Assembly (NCBI GenBank): GCA_023014335.1
Contig: JAECYW010000001.1
Location: forward strand, 1,984,001-2,048,000
DNA length: 64,000 nt
Direction: 5' to 3'
Source of the DNA: Galerina marginata
Lineage: Eukaryota; Basidiomycota; Agaricomycetes; Agaricales; Galerinaceae
The stretch's first letter is position 1; each line of letters begins with the position of its first letter. The translations under genes and the position numbers were made by a program. Under the pieces are notes generated by a model. It saw only the letters and a list, made by a program, of their open reading frames with translations, did not search any database and had not been told where the DNA came from. Positions 49,532 to 60,962 of this stretch are shown here, one piece after another.

Positions 49532-50696
49532 ATGGACGACGATCTTACATTTGGAGCTTCAGTTTGGGCTACAAGCGATGTAGTGGATACACCCTTCGGT
49601 ACTGAAAACAGAACCAGCCGATAACTGTTGTTTCCAACCTCGATGACACAGGCTTTGATGATTTCGACGACTTTGGGGTTCCAGAGGAGGCTACGGCTGG
49701 GGATGACTTAAAGGAGGATGACTTCGGGGACTTCAACGATTTTGGAGAGGCAGATGCGAGCTCCTCGGCTTTTGGCGGCGGTCTCGCCTTCGACGACGCG
49801 CGGATAGCTGGTCCGTCATCGCAAGTTTGGCGTCCCTTGCAACTGGACCCATATCCTTCTCGATCAAGTTTAGAAAATGAGATAAACGAAACCCTTGCCC
49901 CTGTGTGGAACTACGAGAATATTTCCGACTTTACCACCGATGAAGGTATTCGTGAGGTGGAAGGAATATCTCAAATTTGTATACCCCTAGCAGGTGTGTA
50001 CACTATCACAATTCAATCCGATAATTAATCCTCTATTCATTCAATTGCCAAGTCGTGAAATGCATAAGATGCTACTTCAAACACCATCACCTACAAAGCC
50101 TCCAAACTGGACGCGTTCTCGCATACGAAGACAACACTTAATTGCTCTTGGAATACCCGTTAATCTTGACGAAGTGTTGCCCCGTGTCAACGTGAAGCCT
50201 CTCCCACCACTCGAAGTGCATACACGTCCGATGTCGGCTCCCCCTGGTGCCCGACCTCAGTACGGGAATGTCCCTGGTCCGAGTACAAAAACCAACTCGA
50301 GAACTGGGACGCCGCAACCGGGCCATCGAGGAATATTCGCACAGTTTGGTCCAAAACCTGAGCTTGATCATGCTCGAATTAACAAACTACTACAGTTAAC
50401 TAATGGTACGTCCCTTTGCCGAGATATTCATGCCCTACCGGGCTCACGTCGAATTTGCAGAATCCCTGACAATGCAACCGTTGGCCAACCTTGAACGACA
50501 TCTAGCAGATATACGCACCCAAACCGCGAACACATCAAGTCTGTTGACATACCTACTTCAATCGCGAGACGTATTACAACAGGATTCTGAAACGTACAAT
50601 GGTTTAATCGCCGAGATGGTGGGGGAGGCCCAGAAGCTCAAGTCAGGAAAACCCGGGCGGATAGGCAGCATGCGACGGGGCAATGGCATTTCCTAG
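49532..50696 (+). CDS. Aftiphilin/Laa2-like clathrin-adaptor accessory protein (candidate)
   Basis: Four exons (49532-49598, 49652-49997, 50053-50405, 50461-50696) give 333 residues. The N-terminus is acidic and has repeated Phe-Asp/Gly-Phe motifs (FDDFDDFG, DDFGDFNDFGEAD) of the DFGxF type bound by AP-1 gamma-ear and GGA domains. The middle has the conserved RRQHLIALGIPVNLDEVLP block, which I associate with the fungal Laa2/DUF5102 group. A C-terminal coiled coil follows (LERHLADIRTQTAN). This would place it at trans-Golgi clathrin coats. The donor at 49998 was chosen by phase among three overlapping GT sites. Family call moderate. Confidence 0.6.
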
Positions 50697-51394
50697 AGTT
50701 AACGTACAACTCTCACTTCCATGAAGGCGACGTCTTGACGGCGGTCCTGGGCGATGTTTATACCAGAATCGTGTTGGAAACGATCCCGACTCAACTACTC
50801 GAGTAGATTTGTCAAGGATTGGGCATCAATATTTCGAAAACAGGTTTCATGCCAGGATTTGATGTATCCATATACACGATGTAGCTCTAGTTACCAGTAA
50901 TTCATGGATGTAGCGTTAGCAGATACCTTGGCCTGATTTAAGCGGTCAACCGGTCAAGTTCGAGCAGATTTAAACAAAAAGTGTACATCCAGCTCCTTCA
51001 CAGCTACGTCGGATATTGCTGCTGTATACCCGTCATTTCCAGTCACTTCCAATTTCGCGCCTACTAAACTGAAAACCAGGCACTCCATTGGCAGTATATG
51101 TCCGATATCATCATCATTCGCCAGTGAACTCGGAGCAGTGTGATTCTGATAGAGACTGACAGGGACCTGATGGTATTGAAACATACAACAGTTTTTGTTC
51201 TACATAATCGTTACAAGTGTTCTTACAATCTCTGACGGGTAAATAACGATCAGGCGTACAATAAAAGACTGAATCATACCCTAAAATACATTCAATGTAC
51301 TTCGAAGATATGTAGAAACGAACGTTGGCTATAATCGTCGGACAATGAACTGGCAGGCAAGTAAACAATAAACAAAGAACGTACTGTGCAACAC
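50697..51394. other. Intergenic stretch, no gene seen
   Basis: A 698-bp gap between two convergent genes, presumably two 3' UTRs. Only short chance frames are present. Confidence 0.45.
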
Positions 51395-52633
51395 CTATGA
51401 ACTATAGCCAGACGGTTGGCCAGCAGCACCATAGAATGAATCAATGGAAGGTTGGTAAGAATCCCTGCTTGGGACATCAAGATTCCGGAATGCCGTGGGC
51501 GGCGCAGCGCTTCTAGCAGCTTGGAATTGAGATGGTGCAAGATATTGTGAAGTGGGTTGGTTGTAATAGTCAGGGTGTTGAACTGGAGAAGATGAATGCA
51601 AAATGCGTTGAGTCGGGGGAACAACATAACTCTCGAATGCCGGAGTGGTATCATATCGAACTTCCCGACTAGCGAATGGGTCCATTGGGGCGGCGTTGAT
51701 GCTAGGACCCGGGGACGGGCCGCGGTGATCAGGTTCTGAATATTTTTCAAACAGTTCGTCATGAAGACGGTCTTGCATCCGCGTGCTGCGCTTCTTGAGG
51801 AAGGTAACGATTAAAATGGCAGTAATGGCAATAACGACGAGGGCAACGATCACAAAAGTCGCTGCTACAGCGCCTTTCTTTTGCCAGAAACTATAATAAT
51901 GATCTGATCAATAGGAGGCATTATATCGGGAAGTTTAGGACCGTACCCGGAGGAATTAGCAGCAGCAGATATAGGAGTAAAGTTAGTGGTCACAGAGGTA
52001 GCCGTTTGAATGTAGGACGTCTGGGCAAGGGTAGGAGTAAAATTGTTCGTTAAAGCAAATGTTGTCGCTGGAGATCGATCTGCGGATTCTGAGGAATGGG
52101 TTTCCGTCGGCGTGGTATTTGGTCGGGGCTGGTTAATAATGGTCGGAGGAGGTCTGTAAAGTTGGATAAACGGTTAAATGAAAACATAAACCCGGTTCTG
52201 GCCAAAATTAACGTACGACGAAGTTTGTGCGCTCTGGGTTGACCGCGAAGAGGACCTTGAAATCGATGACGATGTTGGGGTCACGACCACAGACGAGGAC
52301 ACAGAAGGAAAAAGAAGAGGTTGTCGATGAAGTGCCGCCAGAATTAATGGAAGGCGATGGCGAAACAGAATAAACCAGTAGGAATTACTACTACCTGGTG
52401 GGGGACGCAGGACAGACGACGTCGTGGGCGAGGCTGACGTTCCAGTTGATGAGACCAGCTGGCGTAGGCCCTTCTTGACGAACGACTAGGTGAACATGCC
52501 GCCTGTCATGAAGAACAATAGAGGGGTTCTCCACACTCAGAAAACCCAGGGCGATGAAGGAAATGAGTGCAAGAGCGGTGAGCGCAAGGACAGTATGAAC
52601 GCGACTGGACGACCGGCGAGCTGTAGCATCCAT
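51395..52633 (-). CDS. Single-pass membrane protein with Ser/Thr-rich ectodomain (uncharacterised)
   Basis: A frame-consistent model has exons 52633-52395, 52255-52217, 52153-51947 and 51890-51395 (326 residues). The N-terminal hydrophobic segment (VLALTALALISFIALGFL) is a signal anchor. A Ser/Thr/Pro-rich, probably O-glycosylated region follows. A transmembrane helix lies behind the motif FWQKKGAVAA (TFVIVALVVIAITAILIV), then KKRSTRMQD and a Tyr/Pro/Ser-rich cytosolic tail. This layout, with KGAV just before the helix, is common in uncharacterised agaricomycete membrane proteins. The second intron (139 bp) is long for this locus; the region may contain another exon in a different frame. Confidence 0.65.
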
Positions 52634-52957
52634 CTTGAGGGCTCTAGGTCAGCACTGATTGCGCCTGTGACCGGTGCTCAGGCTCGTTTGTGAGGCACCG
52701 ACGACAAAATGAAAAGAAGGGTAGAAATGGGTACAGATATCCCGGTGTGAACATTTATTTCAAACCCGACTGTAGCTCAATTTAGATTGTCCATGCGAAG
52801 ATGCCAAGTTCCTGTCAATTGTCAACTCCGAACTTGGCAACCGGTAACCATGTGTGAGTAAAGAAAGTATCGGAGATCCGACTCGGACAAACATAGGCAC
52901 AGCATGAGTCCCAAACTCTGGTTGCATCATCCACCATGTCTCCAGTGTCCTTTTAGC

Positions 52958-54649
52958 TTATTCCTTTACTCCTTCAACCCGTCTGTCGCGTCTCAGATCA
53001 CTCGGCGGCGTCGAATGGCTTCCCAATACATCTGTGATGAATTGGTGTGACACCTTTGGATTTCGAACAGCTGTAAGCTCAATGCAGAGTTGCTTGAGCT
53101 CTCCATTGTCCAAGAGCTTTGCCATCTCTGTCTCATCAACTCCACCTCGACTTCTCTGGCACAGCTTGCGAAGGATTTTTTGTCTACCCTTTTCACAGGA
53201 GAAATCTGTTAGATCCACTTTTTCTCATTACAATTGTTGAATGAACCTACAACTCCATCAAGAGGCCAGAAATCATTCACCTGAACCACAGACCAAAGGT
53301 GTGCTCCAAGATAAAACCAACTTTTCTGCATGTGTGATCACCATATCATGAGTGCATCAACCATCACAAGACAAGCAGCAAACACACCTCTTTGACTGGA
53401 AAGGTGAACATGTGGAATACAAGATCCATTCCCTTGTGTCGAGAAATATATTTTTCGATATTCTGGTTTGTTTGTCGACCTCCCCAGTCAAGGATATAGC
53501 TTTTATACTGGGTTTCAACAAAAATTGGATCATATATGAAGGCAATGTTCTCTTTCATGTCTGGAAGTCGTGTGATCTGCAAACGCATACTCAAATCTGG
53601 AGAAGTTGCAAGGCTGTCAAGAAAAGAACAAATCCTCAATCAGTCTGCCCAGCAAAATCTTGGTTGACGAACCTTTGGAGCGAATTCATCTTTCAAAAAA
53701 GCTGTTAATTGGGTGTTTTGCAAAAACAATGCACTCTCCCACCGTATCCTCGCTGAGGCCAACAGAATTTTGAAGACTTGTCCAAGTGATTGGCCCTTCT
53801 TGAACTACCGAAACCGCTGGGGGTTTCTTGAAATGAATTTGCCAGGTATCGGGTGACATCCTACTGCTATTGGGGCTCAAAACCAGCGCTTGCAATGACT
53901 GAAGCGATTCCGAGGTTGTAGGAGACCGAGTCAGTGGTCCAGGCGCGTTGCCTGAACGTGGCGGGATTATAGCTGGGCTAAGAGGTGACAATTGAGTCAG
54001 AGAACTGGGCGTCCTATGAGGACTGGATATTTGGGATGGCGGGACCGTTGTCAAGCGGACGGTTCTGTCGCTATCAGGAGCACTACTGGAGGAACTGGAA
54101 GAGTCGTCATAATCGTCCTGCAGCACCTCATCAATGTCTTCTTGGGTTAAGTGTCCTGGGCTACCCTGGCAGTGGGCTCGCCATGTCCCCCTACAGCCAA
54201 AATAACTGTGTCAGAACTGGCTGAAAAAGGACTGAAAAGTTCGACATACTCTTTCCTGCAAGAGGTCTCTTATGACCTTCCTGGCATGCTTCAATTTACG
54301 GAAGGCTCCTTCTCGTGCAGAAAGAGCGCGGTCAAGCTCAGGCCTGTGTTGTTGCAATTTTTGTTCAAGTTCCATGTTCTGAGCTCGAAGCCACTTTGCG
54401 CTGTTCACAGCCTCCTTGTGAGACACCTCCAAGTCCTCATAGCGTGTCTCCCAGTTTTCCGCCGCTTTCTCGCGTTGTTCCAGCCTTTCCACTAAGCGCT
54501 CGAGGCGACTTTGATTCTGGGCCAAGTCACCTGCCAACGCGATTATCTGTCAAGGGAAGTGTAAGATGAAAAATATCTACAGCAGACGAATAAGTGGCCT
54601 GTACCTCATCCTTTATGGACCTTTCGCTAGTGCCCTCCAATGATGACAT
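52958..54649 (-). CDS. Uncharacterised protein: N-terminal coiled coil plus unknown C-terminal domain
   Basis: Exons seen: 54649-54605, 54546-54250, 54190-53673, 53576 to about 53406, and pieces to 52958. Residues 16-110 form a strong coiled coil (LERLVERLEQREKAAENWETR). A Ser/Pro-rich acidic linker follows ([14 protein letters not shown]). A compact region comes next (GPITWTSLQNSVGLSEDTVGECIVFAK, QLTAFLKDEFAPK), then ITRLPDMKENIAF with ILDWGGRQTNQ, and a helical end (RQKILRKLCQRSRGGVDE). I recognise no family. Several one-base problems occur: five G at the 54190 acceptor where four fit, CCC on the coding strand at 53711-53713 where CC fits, and possibly one more near 53620. Exons after 53406 are not resolved in phase, and the 52958-53218 frame could belong to a separate gene. 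Confidence 0.55.
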
Positions 54650-54809
54650 CTCCTCAGTTTGTGGTACTGAAGCTTCGTTGGACCTGGTTGAAGATATACC
54701 TCCGCGTTAGCCAGATCGATCGGGTCATTCGATCTGTTATGTCGGCCCGCGCATCCGGCACTGCAGATAATTCAATGTTGTGAAGCTTTGTCCTTTCATT
54801 TCTCTTCCC

Positions 54810-56129
54810 ATGTCGGTCGCCAGCAGATTACTTGTCGATGTGCACACTCACGTTTATCTGCCTCGATACGCTGCGCTGCTGAGATCTCGCGCGTCCGTGC
54901 CCTTCATTCGAACTACTACAACTCCAGATGGTCTATCAGAAGATCGTTTGTTAATTTTGGACCATGAACCAAGCGGCGGTCGACCAGTAGGGCCCACAAT
55001 ACTGGGACAGAGAAGGTATGGCATCTTCAATCCTGTTTTCAGAGTAATTCACCTTTATTTCAGAAAAGCTGAAGTTCATGGATAAACATGGTATCGATAT
55101 TTCCATAGTCAGGTGAGCGGCGTCTACAAAACCATAACACCGTTCATTTACTTCGTGTCTTTCGCAGCACAGCAAACCCGTGGTTGGATTTCCTTCCAGC
55201 CTCACAAGCCCACGCCCTAGCTTCGGAGTTGAATAATGATCTCGAACAGTATTGTTCAACCTCTCCGTCTGTAACAAGCCATAAGATTAAGAGGTTGTAT
55301 GGCTTCGGCTTGCTGCCTCTCGTCCCAGAAATCACGACTTCTGCCCTCCTTGACGTAGTCCACCAAATAGGCAGTTTGCCACACTTGCGCGGTCTGATTA
55401 TGGGCACCCGCGGAATTGGGAAAGGTCTCGATGACGAGGCTCTTGACCCTGTTTGGGCCGCCATCGAGAAGGCCGGCCTTGTCGTTTTCTTGCATCCCTC
55501 ACTATGGCGTCGATGGAAGTGCATGGGGTGATAAAGACAACGGTCACGTCCTTCCCTTAGCTTTAGGTTTCCCATTTGAAACCACAACCGTGAGTCCAAA
55601 GTGCTTCTCCCTCCATCAGTCAGGGTCTTATCTTTGGTCGCGTCGTAGGCAGCGACTCGGATGATACTATCAGGAGTATTTGACAAATTCCCAAATCTTC
55701 GCCTACTCTTGGCGCACTCAGGAGGCGTGCTACCCGCTCTGTCGTCGCGTCTTGCCTCCTGCATCGATCACGACCCCATCGTGGTTTCGAGGCTTAAGCA
55801 AGACGCAAGGTATTATCTAGGAAAATTATACCTCGATGCAGTAGCATATGGCCCCGAAGAATTAGGCTTTGTGAGCGATGTAGTGTCTCGGGCGGAGGGG
55901 TTCCAATCGGGTTCTGCTACAAGAAGCACATTGAATCGAAGTGTAGGGAGTAGAAGAATGCTGTTCGGCACTGATCATCCGTTCTTCCCTCCGCTTTCTT
56001 CTTCAGAAAAATGGAAAAGTGTCTCCGTAAATCTAGAAGCTCTCACAGATGTGCAAGGTTGGAGCGAGGCAGGACAAGGACGGTGTACGAGGGGGAAATG
56101 CTATTTCTCTGTTCAACCTCGAGAACTGA
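54810..56129 (+). CDS. ACMSD-type amidohydrolase (aminocarboxymuconate-semialdehyde decarboxylase family)
   Basis: Metal-dependent decarboxylases of the amidohydrolase-2 family include ACMSD, which diverts the kynurenine-pathway intermediate ACMS away from quinolinate. Exons 54810-55015, 55064-55112, 55168-55589 and 55649-56129 give about 384 residues. Metal and catalytic marks: VDVHTHVYLP (HxH), KLKFMDKHGIDISIVS, FLHPHYG (His), GFPFETT, GVFDKFPNLRLLLAHSGG (His), FGTDHPFFPP (Asp). Close relatives such as 5-carboxyuracil or resorcylate decarboxylases share these, so the substrate is not certain. Three single-base excesses break the frame: CCC at 54993-54995 (QYWDREEK), CCC at 55496-55498 (HPHYG), and GG at 56072-56073 (DKDGVRGGNAI). 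It converges on BNA6 (52 bp between stop codons), which supports the ACMSD reading. Confidence 0.8.
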
Positions 56130-56181
56130 TCATACATATGATATAATCTAGACGGTCTTCGACGGTGTAACTTCGATACTA

Positions 56182-57347
56182 TTATGCCTTGGGTTTCTGA
56201 ATCTTGAGGCTGAAATCTATGTGTTGTACTGATTGGTGGACAACGCTGGTGCTTAGAATGTCAATTTCTGCAGGAAAGATCAAGTCAATAACAAGCTCCT
56301 TGGTGAGTAGGCTGTCCAACTGACCATTAATTGCTCTTTCTTGTAGGTTAGCTTCCGTGATATTTCCACTAGTCTCAAACAAGAACTTGCGTTGACCATT
56401 CCACTTCTCCTTCAAGGCTCTGGCCACGCTGACTAACTCGGCGCCTTCGATATTATCCAGCATGATAATGTCTGCTCCAGCCTCGATTGCTTCATCGGCC
56501 TCCGCCTCGGAACCGACCTCCACATCAAGAAGAAGGCTAAATCCTCCAACTTCCCTTGCTTGTTGGATTGCCGCAGTAATTGAGCCTGGGGCAGCCAAGG
56601 TTGAACACATACATTCTCCCAAGAGAAGGGGAAGACATACCAGAGGACCAAATATGGTTATCTTTCAGCATGATCATACTAGAAAGATCGTGCCGATGAG
56701 GGTCAATCCCACCGACTATCATTCCATATTTTTCTACTAGCCTGAAACCTATCAAAGAAATTCAGAAGCTCTTCTTGAAGGGAGAGGTCAGGGGGTTACC
56801 AGGTGTAGTCTTGCGCGTTCCGGCGATGGTGCCAGTAAAACCGTAACCTCTAGCCAAATCTTTGATTCTTTTCGACCTTAAGGGAAATTCATTGAAATTC
56901 CGAGGAACGACGAAGGCAATTGCTCACTTGGTGGCGATACCGCTGCAACGGGCGAGAAGGTTGAGCGCTATCCGCTCACCCAACAGTAAGAAACGAGCCT
57001 TCCCCCTCACGGTGGCTACATGCTTCACGGGCTCGAATGTATCTCCCTCCGTTACATGCCACTCAACTCTATGATACATATCCGCGGATGATAAGTAAGA
57101 GATCGACGCAAGAAAATCAGCAGACTACTCACTCGCAACCCAGTTGAGTGAAAATTTCAGTAACGAAAGGCGATCCCGCAAGGACGACGGTTTGGGATCC
57201 CTTGCCGAGAAGGAATGCCTCCCGCAAAACCTCTCCGACGACGTAACCTCCGTAGTCGAATGACGGGGTGTCCTCCGCCAGCCAGCCGGCTACTTGTTGC
57301 TTCCAACTTGGAGGCAAGAGGTATTCATATGAACGACCTGTTGACAT
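56182..57347 (-). CDS. BNA6: Quinolinate phosphoribosyltransferase (nicotinate-nucleotide pyrophosphorylase, carboxylating)
   Basis: This enzyme converts quinolinate and PRPP to nicotinate mononucleotide, the last dedicated step of de novo NAD synthesis. Five exons (57347-57133, 57068-56928, 56876-56800, 56748-56641, 56585-56182) give 314 residues, all in frame. Landmarks: [77 protein letters not shown] and GADIIMLDN, all classic QPRT active-site blocks. The tail is slightly longer than in yeast. Convergent with the ACMSD-like gene and divergent from the ChrA gene (420 bp apart). Confidence 0.96.
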
Positions 57348-57767
57348 GCTGGATAAGTTATGAGTGAAAGCCGGTGGTCGCGGTCGTTATCAGGGCGAGT
57401 GACGCCATAAAAATTCGCTATCGACATGACTTCCAAATCCTGTGCATCATTGGATCCCGATGTGCGTTATGTAACCGCGTCACTGTTCTCATCTACGACC
57501 ACGACCAAGGACTCCAAGGATCGGCCATCTCTGTTGGAATTTTCTTCCTTGTCTTCCAGGCTCTATGAATTAGTGCATATGAAGCTTGCATTGGTTCAGT
57601 CGAGTTCCGTTTCAGGATCGGTATATGGACATAACATAGGTGCAAACGGCACACACGTGGACCACCAGGGATCACCTCATTGCAGCTGGACATAATTCCG
57701 CCATGGGACATATGTGAATTTCAAGAAAAGGAGAGGTTCATCTAGGACTTCTCTTTGAAAGGTCAAG

Positions 57768-59426
57768 ATGTCCTTTGATGCGCTTGTGCAAACTCGGCGT
57801 GTCACTCCTGCCCTCAACGGCAACCACTCAGAAGGCACTGCGTACCAGGCGAACACGTCCAAGCTATCGTCACGCCTCCTAGATGTGTTCTTGCGGACTT
57901 ATGATTTGGGATTCACCGCGTTTGGAGGTCCACCCGTTCACTTCCAGATTTTTCATCGAAGGTTTGTCGATGGCCTTGGTAAAACCCCTTGGATTAACGA
58001 ACAGACTGTGGGTAATTTCCTGTATATCTACACTTATCGGATCCTCACTGGTTCCCCTGTGCAGTATCAGGAGCTATTCGCGGTCACCCAGGGTCTCCCA
58101 GGCCCGGCATCCACCAAAATGCTTTTCAATATAGCACAGATCCACGCCGGATTGATACCCGCACTCCTCGCTTTCTTCCTCTGGTCCTTTCCAGGCTCCA
58201 TAGCGATGTACTTACTCTCCCTGGGCGTCCAACATATCGACGAAACTCTCCCTGAACCAGTGTACGGGCTGCTTTCAGGTCTCAACGCAGCCATAGTCGG
58301 AATCATCGCTCTTGCAGCCGTTCAACTCGCTAGAAAGGCCATAACAGACCCATTATCCAGGATATTAGTCGCGTTTGGCGGTTGTGCGGGAATGTGCTAC
58401 AGTGCTTTGTGGTACTTTCCGGTCCTTATGATTATCGGAGGTGCGACGACGGTTGTTTGGGATTTTTTTGGTCAATCGTCGATTAGGAGATGGAAGGCCA
58501 GAAGACGGGCTAGAAGACGATCGTCCAGTCCTCCGGTGCCTGAAGCCGGACCTGAAAACGCTACGGAGGACGTCATGGAAGAGACACCTAGCGCATCTAC
58601 TTCTGAACCTCACCGAAGGCAGACCGCCACGGCCGTCGATGATTTACAAGATACCAACGATGCGGAATATCGACCTTCGGTCGTCCAGCTCTCTGCCATC
58701 GAAAGTTCGGGGCATGCTATCCCAGTCAAGATAGGACTATCCGCCATTGCAATCTTCTTCGTGACGTTCTTCGTTTTCATGTCTCTTCGTGGGTTACTCC
58801 AGGCCGCGCCTCTCCTTTTTGCACTTTTCAATAACATGTTCCTTGCTGGAACAATCATATTCGGTGGAGGCCCCGTCGTCATTCCTCTTCTGCGGGACTA
58901 CGTGGTGGGTCCTGGATGGGTGTCGCCCCGCGATTTCCTCCTTGGCCTTGCCGTCATCCAAGCTTTACCCGGACCCAACTTTAACTTTGCGGTCTACCTT
59001 GGCGCAATGGTGGCCGCAGGGCCTGCATCCCCAAAATCAGTACCAACAGTCGTGGGTGCCATGCTGGCTTTTGTGGGTATTTTCACGCCTGGCCTTTGGC
59101 TCTCCATTGGATTTCAGAGTATATGGCAATTGTTGAGGAAACGAAGAGAAGTCACCAGCATTTTACGAGGCGTGAATGCTACTGCTGTCGGCATGGTTTT
59201 TACAGCCGTGTATCGACTATGGGAGATTGGCTATCTTACTGCAAAGTCTACCCAGGGAATCAGTTTAGGATTAGAGCCTTGGTGGTTAGTGGTTGCTACC
59301 GCTACTTTTACTTCTGTAGAATGGTTTGCAGTTTCACCTCCTGTTGCTATTCTTGCAGGAGGAGCTGCAGGGTTAGGGTGGTGGGGTGCTGTTGGACGGA
59401 ACAAGGTTCATACTTTTTTCTTGTAA
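57768..59426 (+). CDS. ChrA-type chromate ion transporter (CHR superfamily, two-domain)
   Basis: Two exons, 57768-58007 and 58065-59426, give 533 residues. The 57-bp intron is in frame and stop-free, so its removal is judged by homology (WINEQT joined to YQELFAVTQGLPGPAST). Both CHR halves are visible: FTAFGGPPVHF and QGLPGPAST in the first; IIFGGGPVVIPLL, QALPGPNFNFAVYLG in the second. They are separated by a charged cytosolic loop (residues about 225-290). Around ten membrane segments are apparent. Bacterial members export chromate and some fungal ones do so too. The physiological substrate in this organism is unknown. Confidence 0.9.
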   Translation: MSFDALVQTRRVTPALNGNHSEGTAYQANTSKLSSRLLDVFLRTYDLGFTAFGGPPVHFQIFHRRFVDGLGKTPWINEQTVGNFLYIYTYRILTGSPVQYQELFAVTQGLPGPASTKMLFNIAQIHAGLIPALLAFFLWSFPGSIAMYLLSLGVQHIDETLPEPVYGLLSGLNAAIVGIIALAAVQLARKAITDPLSRILVAFGGCAGMCYSALWYFPVLMIIGGATTVVWDFFGQSSIRRWKARRRARRRSSSPPVPEAGPENATEDVMEETPSASTSEPHRRQTATAVDDLQDTNDAEYRPSVVQLSAIESSGHAIPVKIGLSAIAIFFVTFFVFMSLRGLLQAAPLLFALFNNMFLAGTIIFGGGPVVIPLLRDYVVGPGWVSPRDFLLGLAVIQALPGPNFNFAVYLGAMVAAGPASPKSVPTVVGAMLAFVGIFTPGLWLSIGFQSIWQLLRKRREVTSILRGVNATAVGMVFTAVYRLWEIGYLTAKSTQGISLGLEPWWLVVATATFTSVEWFAVSPPVAILAGGAAGLGWWGAVGRNKVHTFFL

Positions 59427-59671
59427 AACAAATTGATGGTTGGCCGGCTTGGATTACAACACATCTAGTACAAGCAAATCCGATATGTGCATCAGATTGA
59501 AAGCAGTCCTACGATGGCACAAGGGATATAATAGTATAGCGAAAAGCAGGTTAGTGTCAAATTGTCCATGTATCCTAAAGTTAGATAAGTGTCCAAAGGT
59601 CTGGATACACATAACCTAATGGGTAAAATTAAACGAATGGACGTCCTTCGAAGAAGACTCTTTTTGCCAGA

Positions 59672-60402
59672 TCAGGCGAGGGCAATACCTATGAGCGAGA
59701 AGAATGCTAGCAAGGCCGTTTGCACGGTAAAATCAGACATGGCAGCACTGGTAGGAATGGTGATAGGATCGGTCGGCGAACCACCAGTGTTGGCGTCCGT
59801 GGGAGTTGTGCCGGTGACAGGGGTCGTACCTGCGGCGGTTGTACTGCTAAGTAAGGGTTGCGATGAAAGAATGAGCCGACTTGAGCGACGAAAAACAAAG
59901 AAGAAATACACACGACTTGGAGGTGGAAGTTGAAGGGGTGATGTCGAACTCGGGTGACTGAGCCAGAATCGCGTTTAAGTCGGTAGCATCTTGGACGAGG
60001 TTGACACGGAAGTGACTTCCAGTGGGCCAACCTGGGTTGGGAGGGTTCATGGTGGCTTTGCCCAATGTGCCGTCTACCAAAGCCGCCAAAATCTGGGGTT
60101 CGAAACCAGTGACATTCTAGGGACATTCGAGGAGGATGAGTATAGCGTAGGATAGAGATACAGTCCCGATAACTGACCTGGTTAGTGAGGAGGACGGTGA
60201 AGTTGGCCCTGTCTGTATCAACGCGCTGCCAGGTAAGACTAAGGAGTAAGAGGACATCAGAACCAATGGAACCGAAAAAAGAGAAAAAGAAAACATACAG
60301 CTGACCACCTTGGTTGGTCCATCCCTGGGCACCGTTTGGGGAGAGGACGGCGTATGCGGAAGCGGAAGAGACAAAGGCAAGGAGGAAGGCGACAGCACGC
60401 AT
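59672..60402 (-). CDS. Kre9/Knh1-like N-domain GPI-anchored cell-wall protein
   Basis: Four exons (60402-60299, 60238-60178, 60116-59914, 59846-59672) give 180 residues. The signal peptide is MRAVAFLLAFVSSASA, followed by the Ser-Thr-rich membrane-anchored (Kre9/Knh1) Ig-like domain. Its marks are SPNGAQGWTNQGGQLLTWQRVDTD near the start, FTVLLTNQNVTG, and NPGWPTGSHFRVNLVQDATDLNAILAQSPEFDI at the end of the domain. A Thr/Pro/Ser-rich stalk and a hydrophobic C-terminus (ALLAFFSLIGIALA) are typical of a GPI signal. A TATA-like stretch lies about 80 bp upstream. Likely role: wall glucan assembly (inference). Confidence 0.85.
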
Positions 60403-60962
60403 AGTGGATGCAGAAGGATGTATTAGGGGAGTATATGAAGGGATACAATGGAAGGTGAACGAGTGGTGATAGAAGAGAAGCTGTCCTTTATATTCATCCT
60501 CGACTTTTTCATTTCACCCTTCCTAGTCACGTGCCCACGGAATTCCTCCCCGTCAACTATAACGCTTAGACTCAGACTGACATTCTCGTATTCTCGCCCA
60601 TTTTTCTACGCCAGTACGACGGTTAAACACAAACTTCCTGCAGTGTCGGCCAGGCCATGGGCAAGATAGCGCGCATCGTCCGTCACCAACTGAAAGCGGT
60701 TGTTACGCAACGGCTCATGCGCCCGTCGACCCTCATGGCCGTGATAAAAATTGTTGAAGTTGGGAAGGGCATTGGTCGCGTTGCAGGTTTTTGCGTCAGA
60801 ATGCCACGGATCACTAGAAGCAGTGCCAACATTTAACCACAATGTGTCCGGGCAACATCCAAATTAGTCCACGTTAACGTGCCGCCAATAAATAGCCCAG
60901 AGTTCGGTCACTGGTCCCGTAGTTCCTGCGGCCCAATCTGACCGGATACAGTACTTTAACCT

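Noticed and set aside
53577..53672. Extra small exon inside the 96-bp intron of the coiled-coil gene
   Set aside because: The LATSPDLSMRLQ segment reads well but enters one base out of phase. It is kept only as a possibility tied to another extra C.
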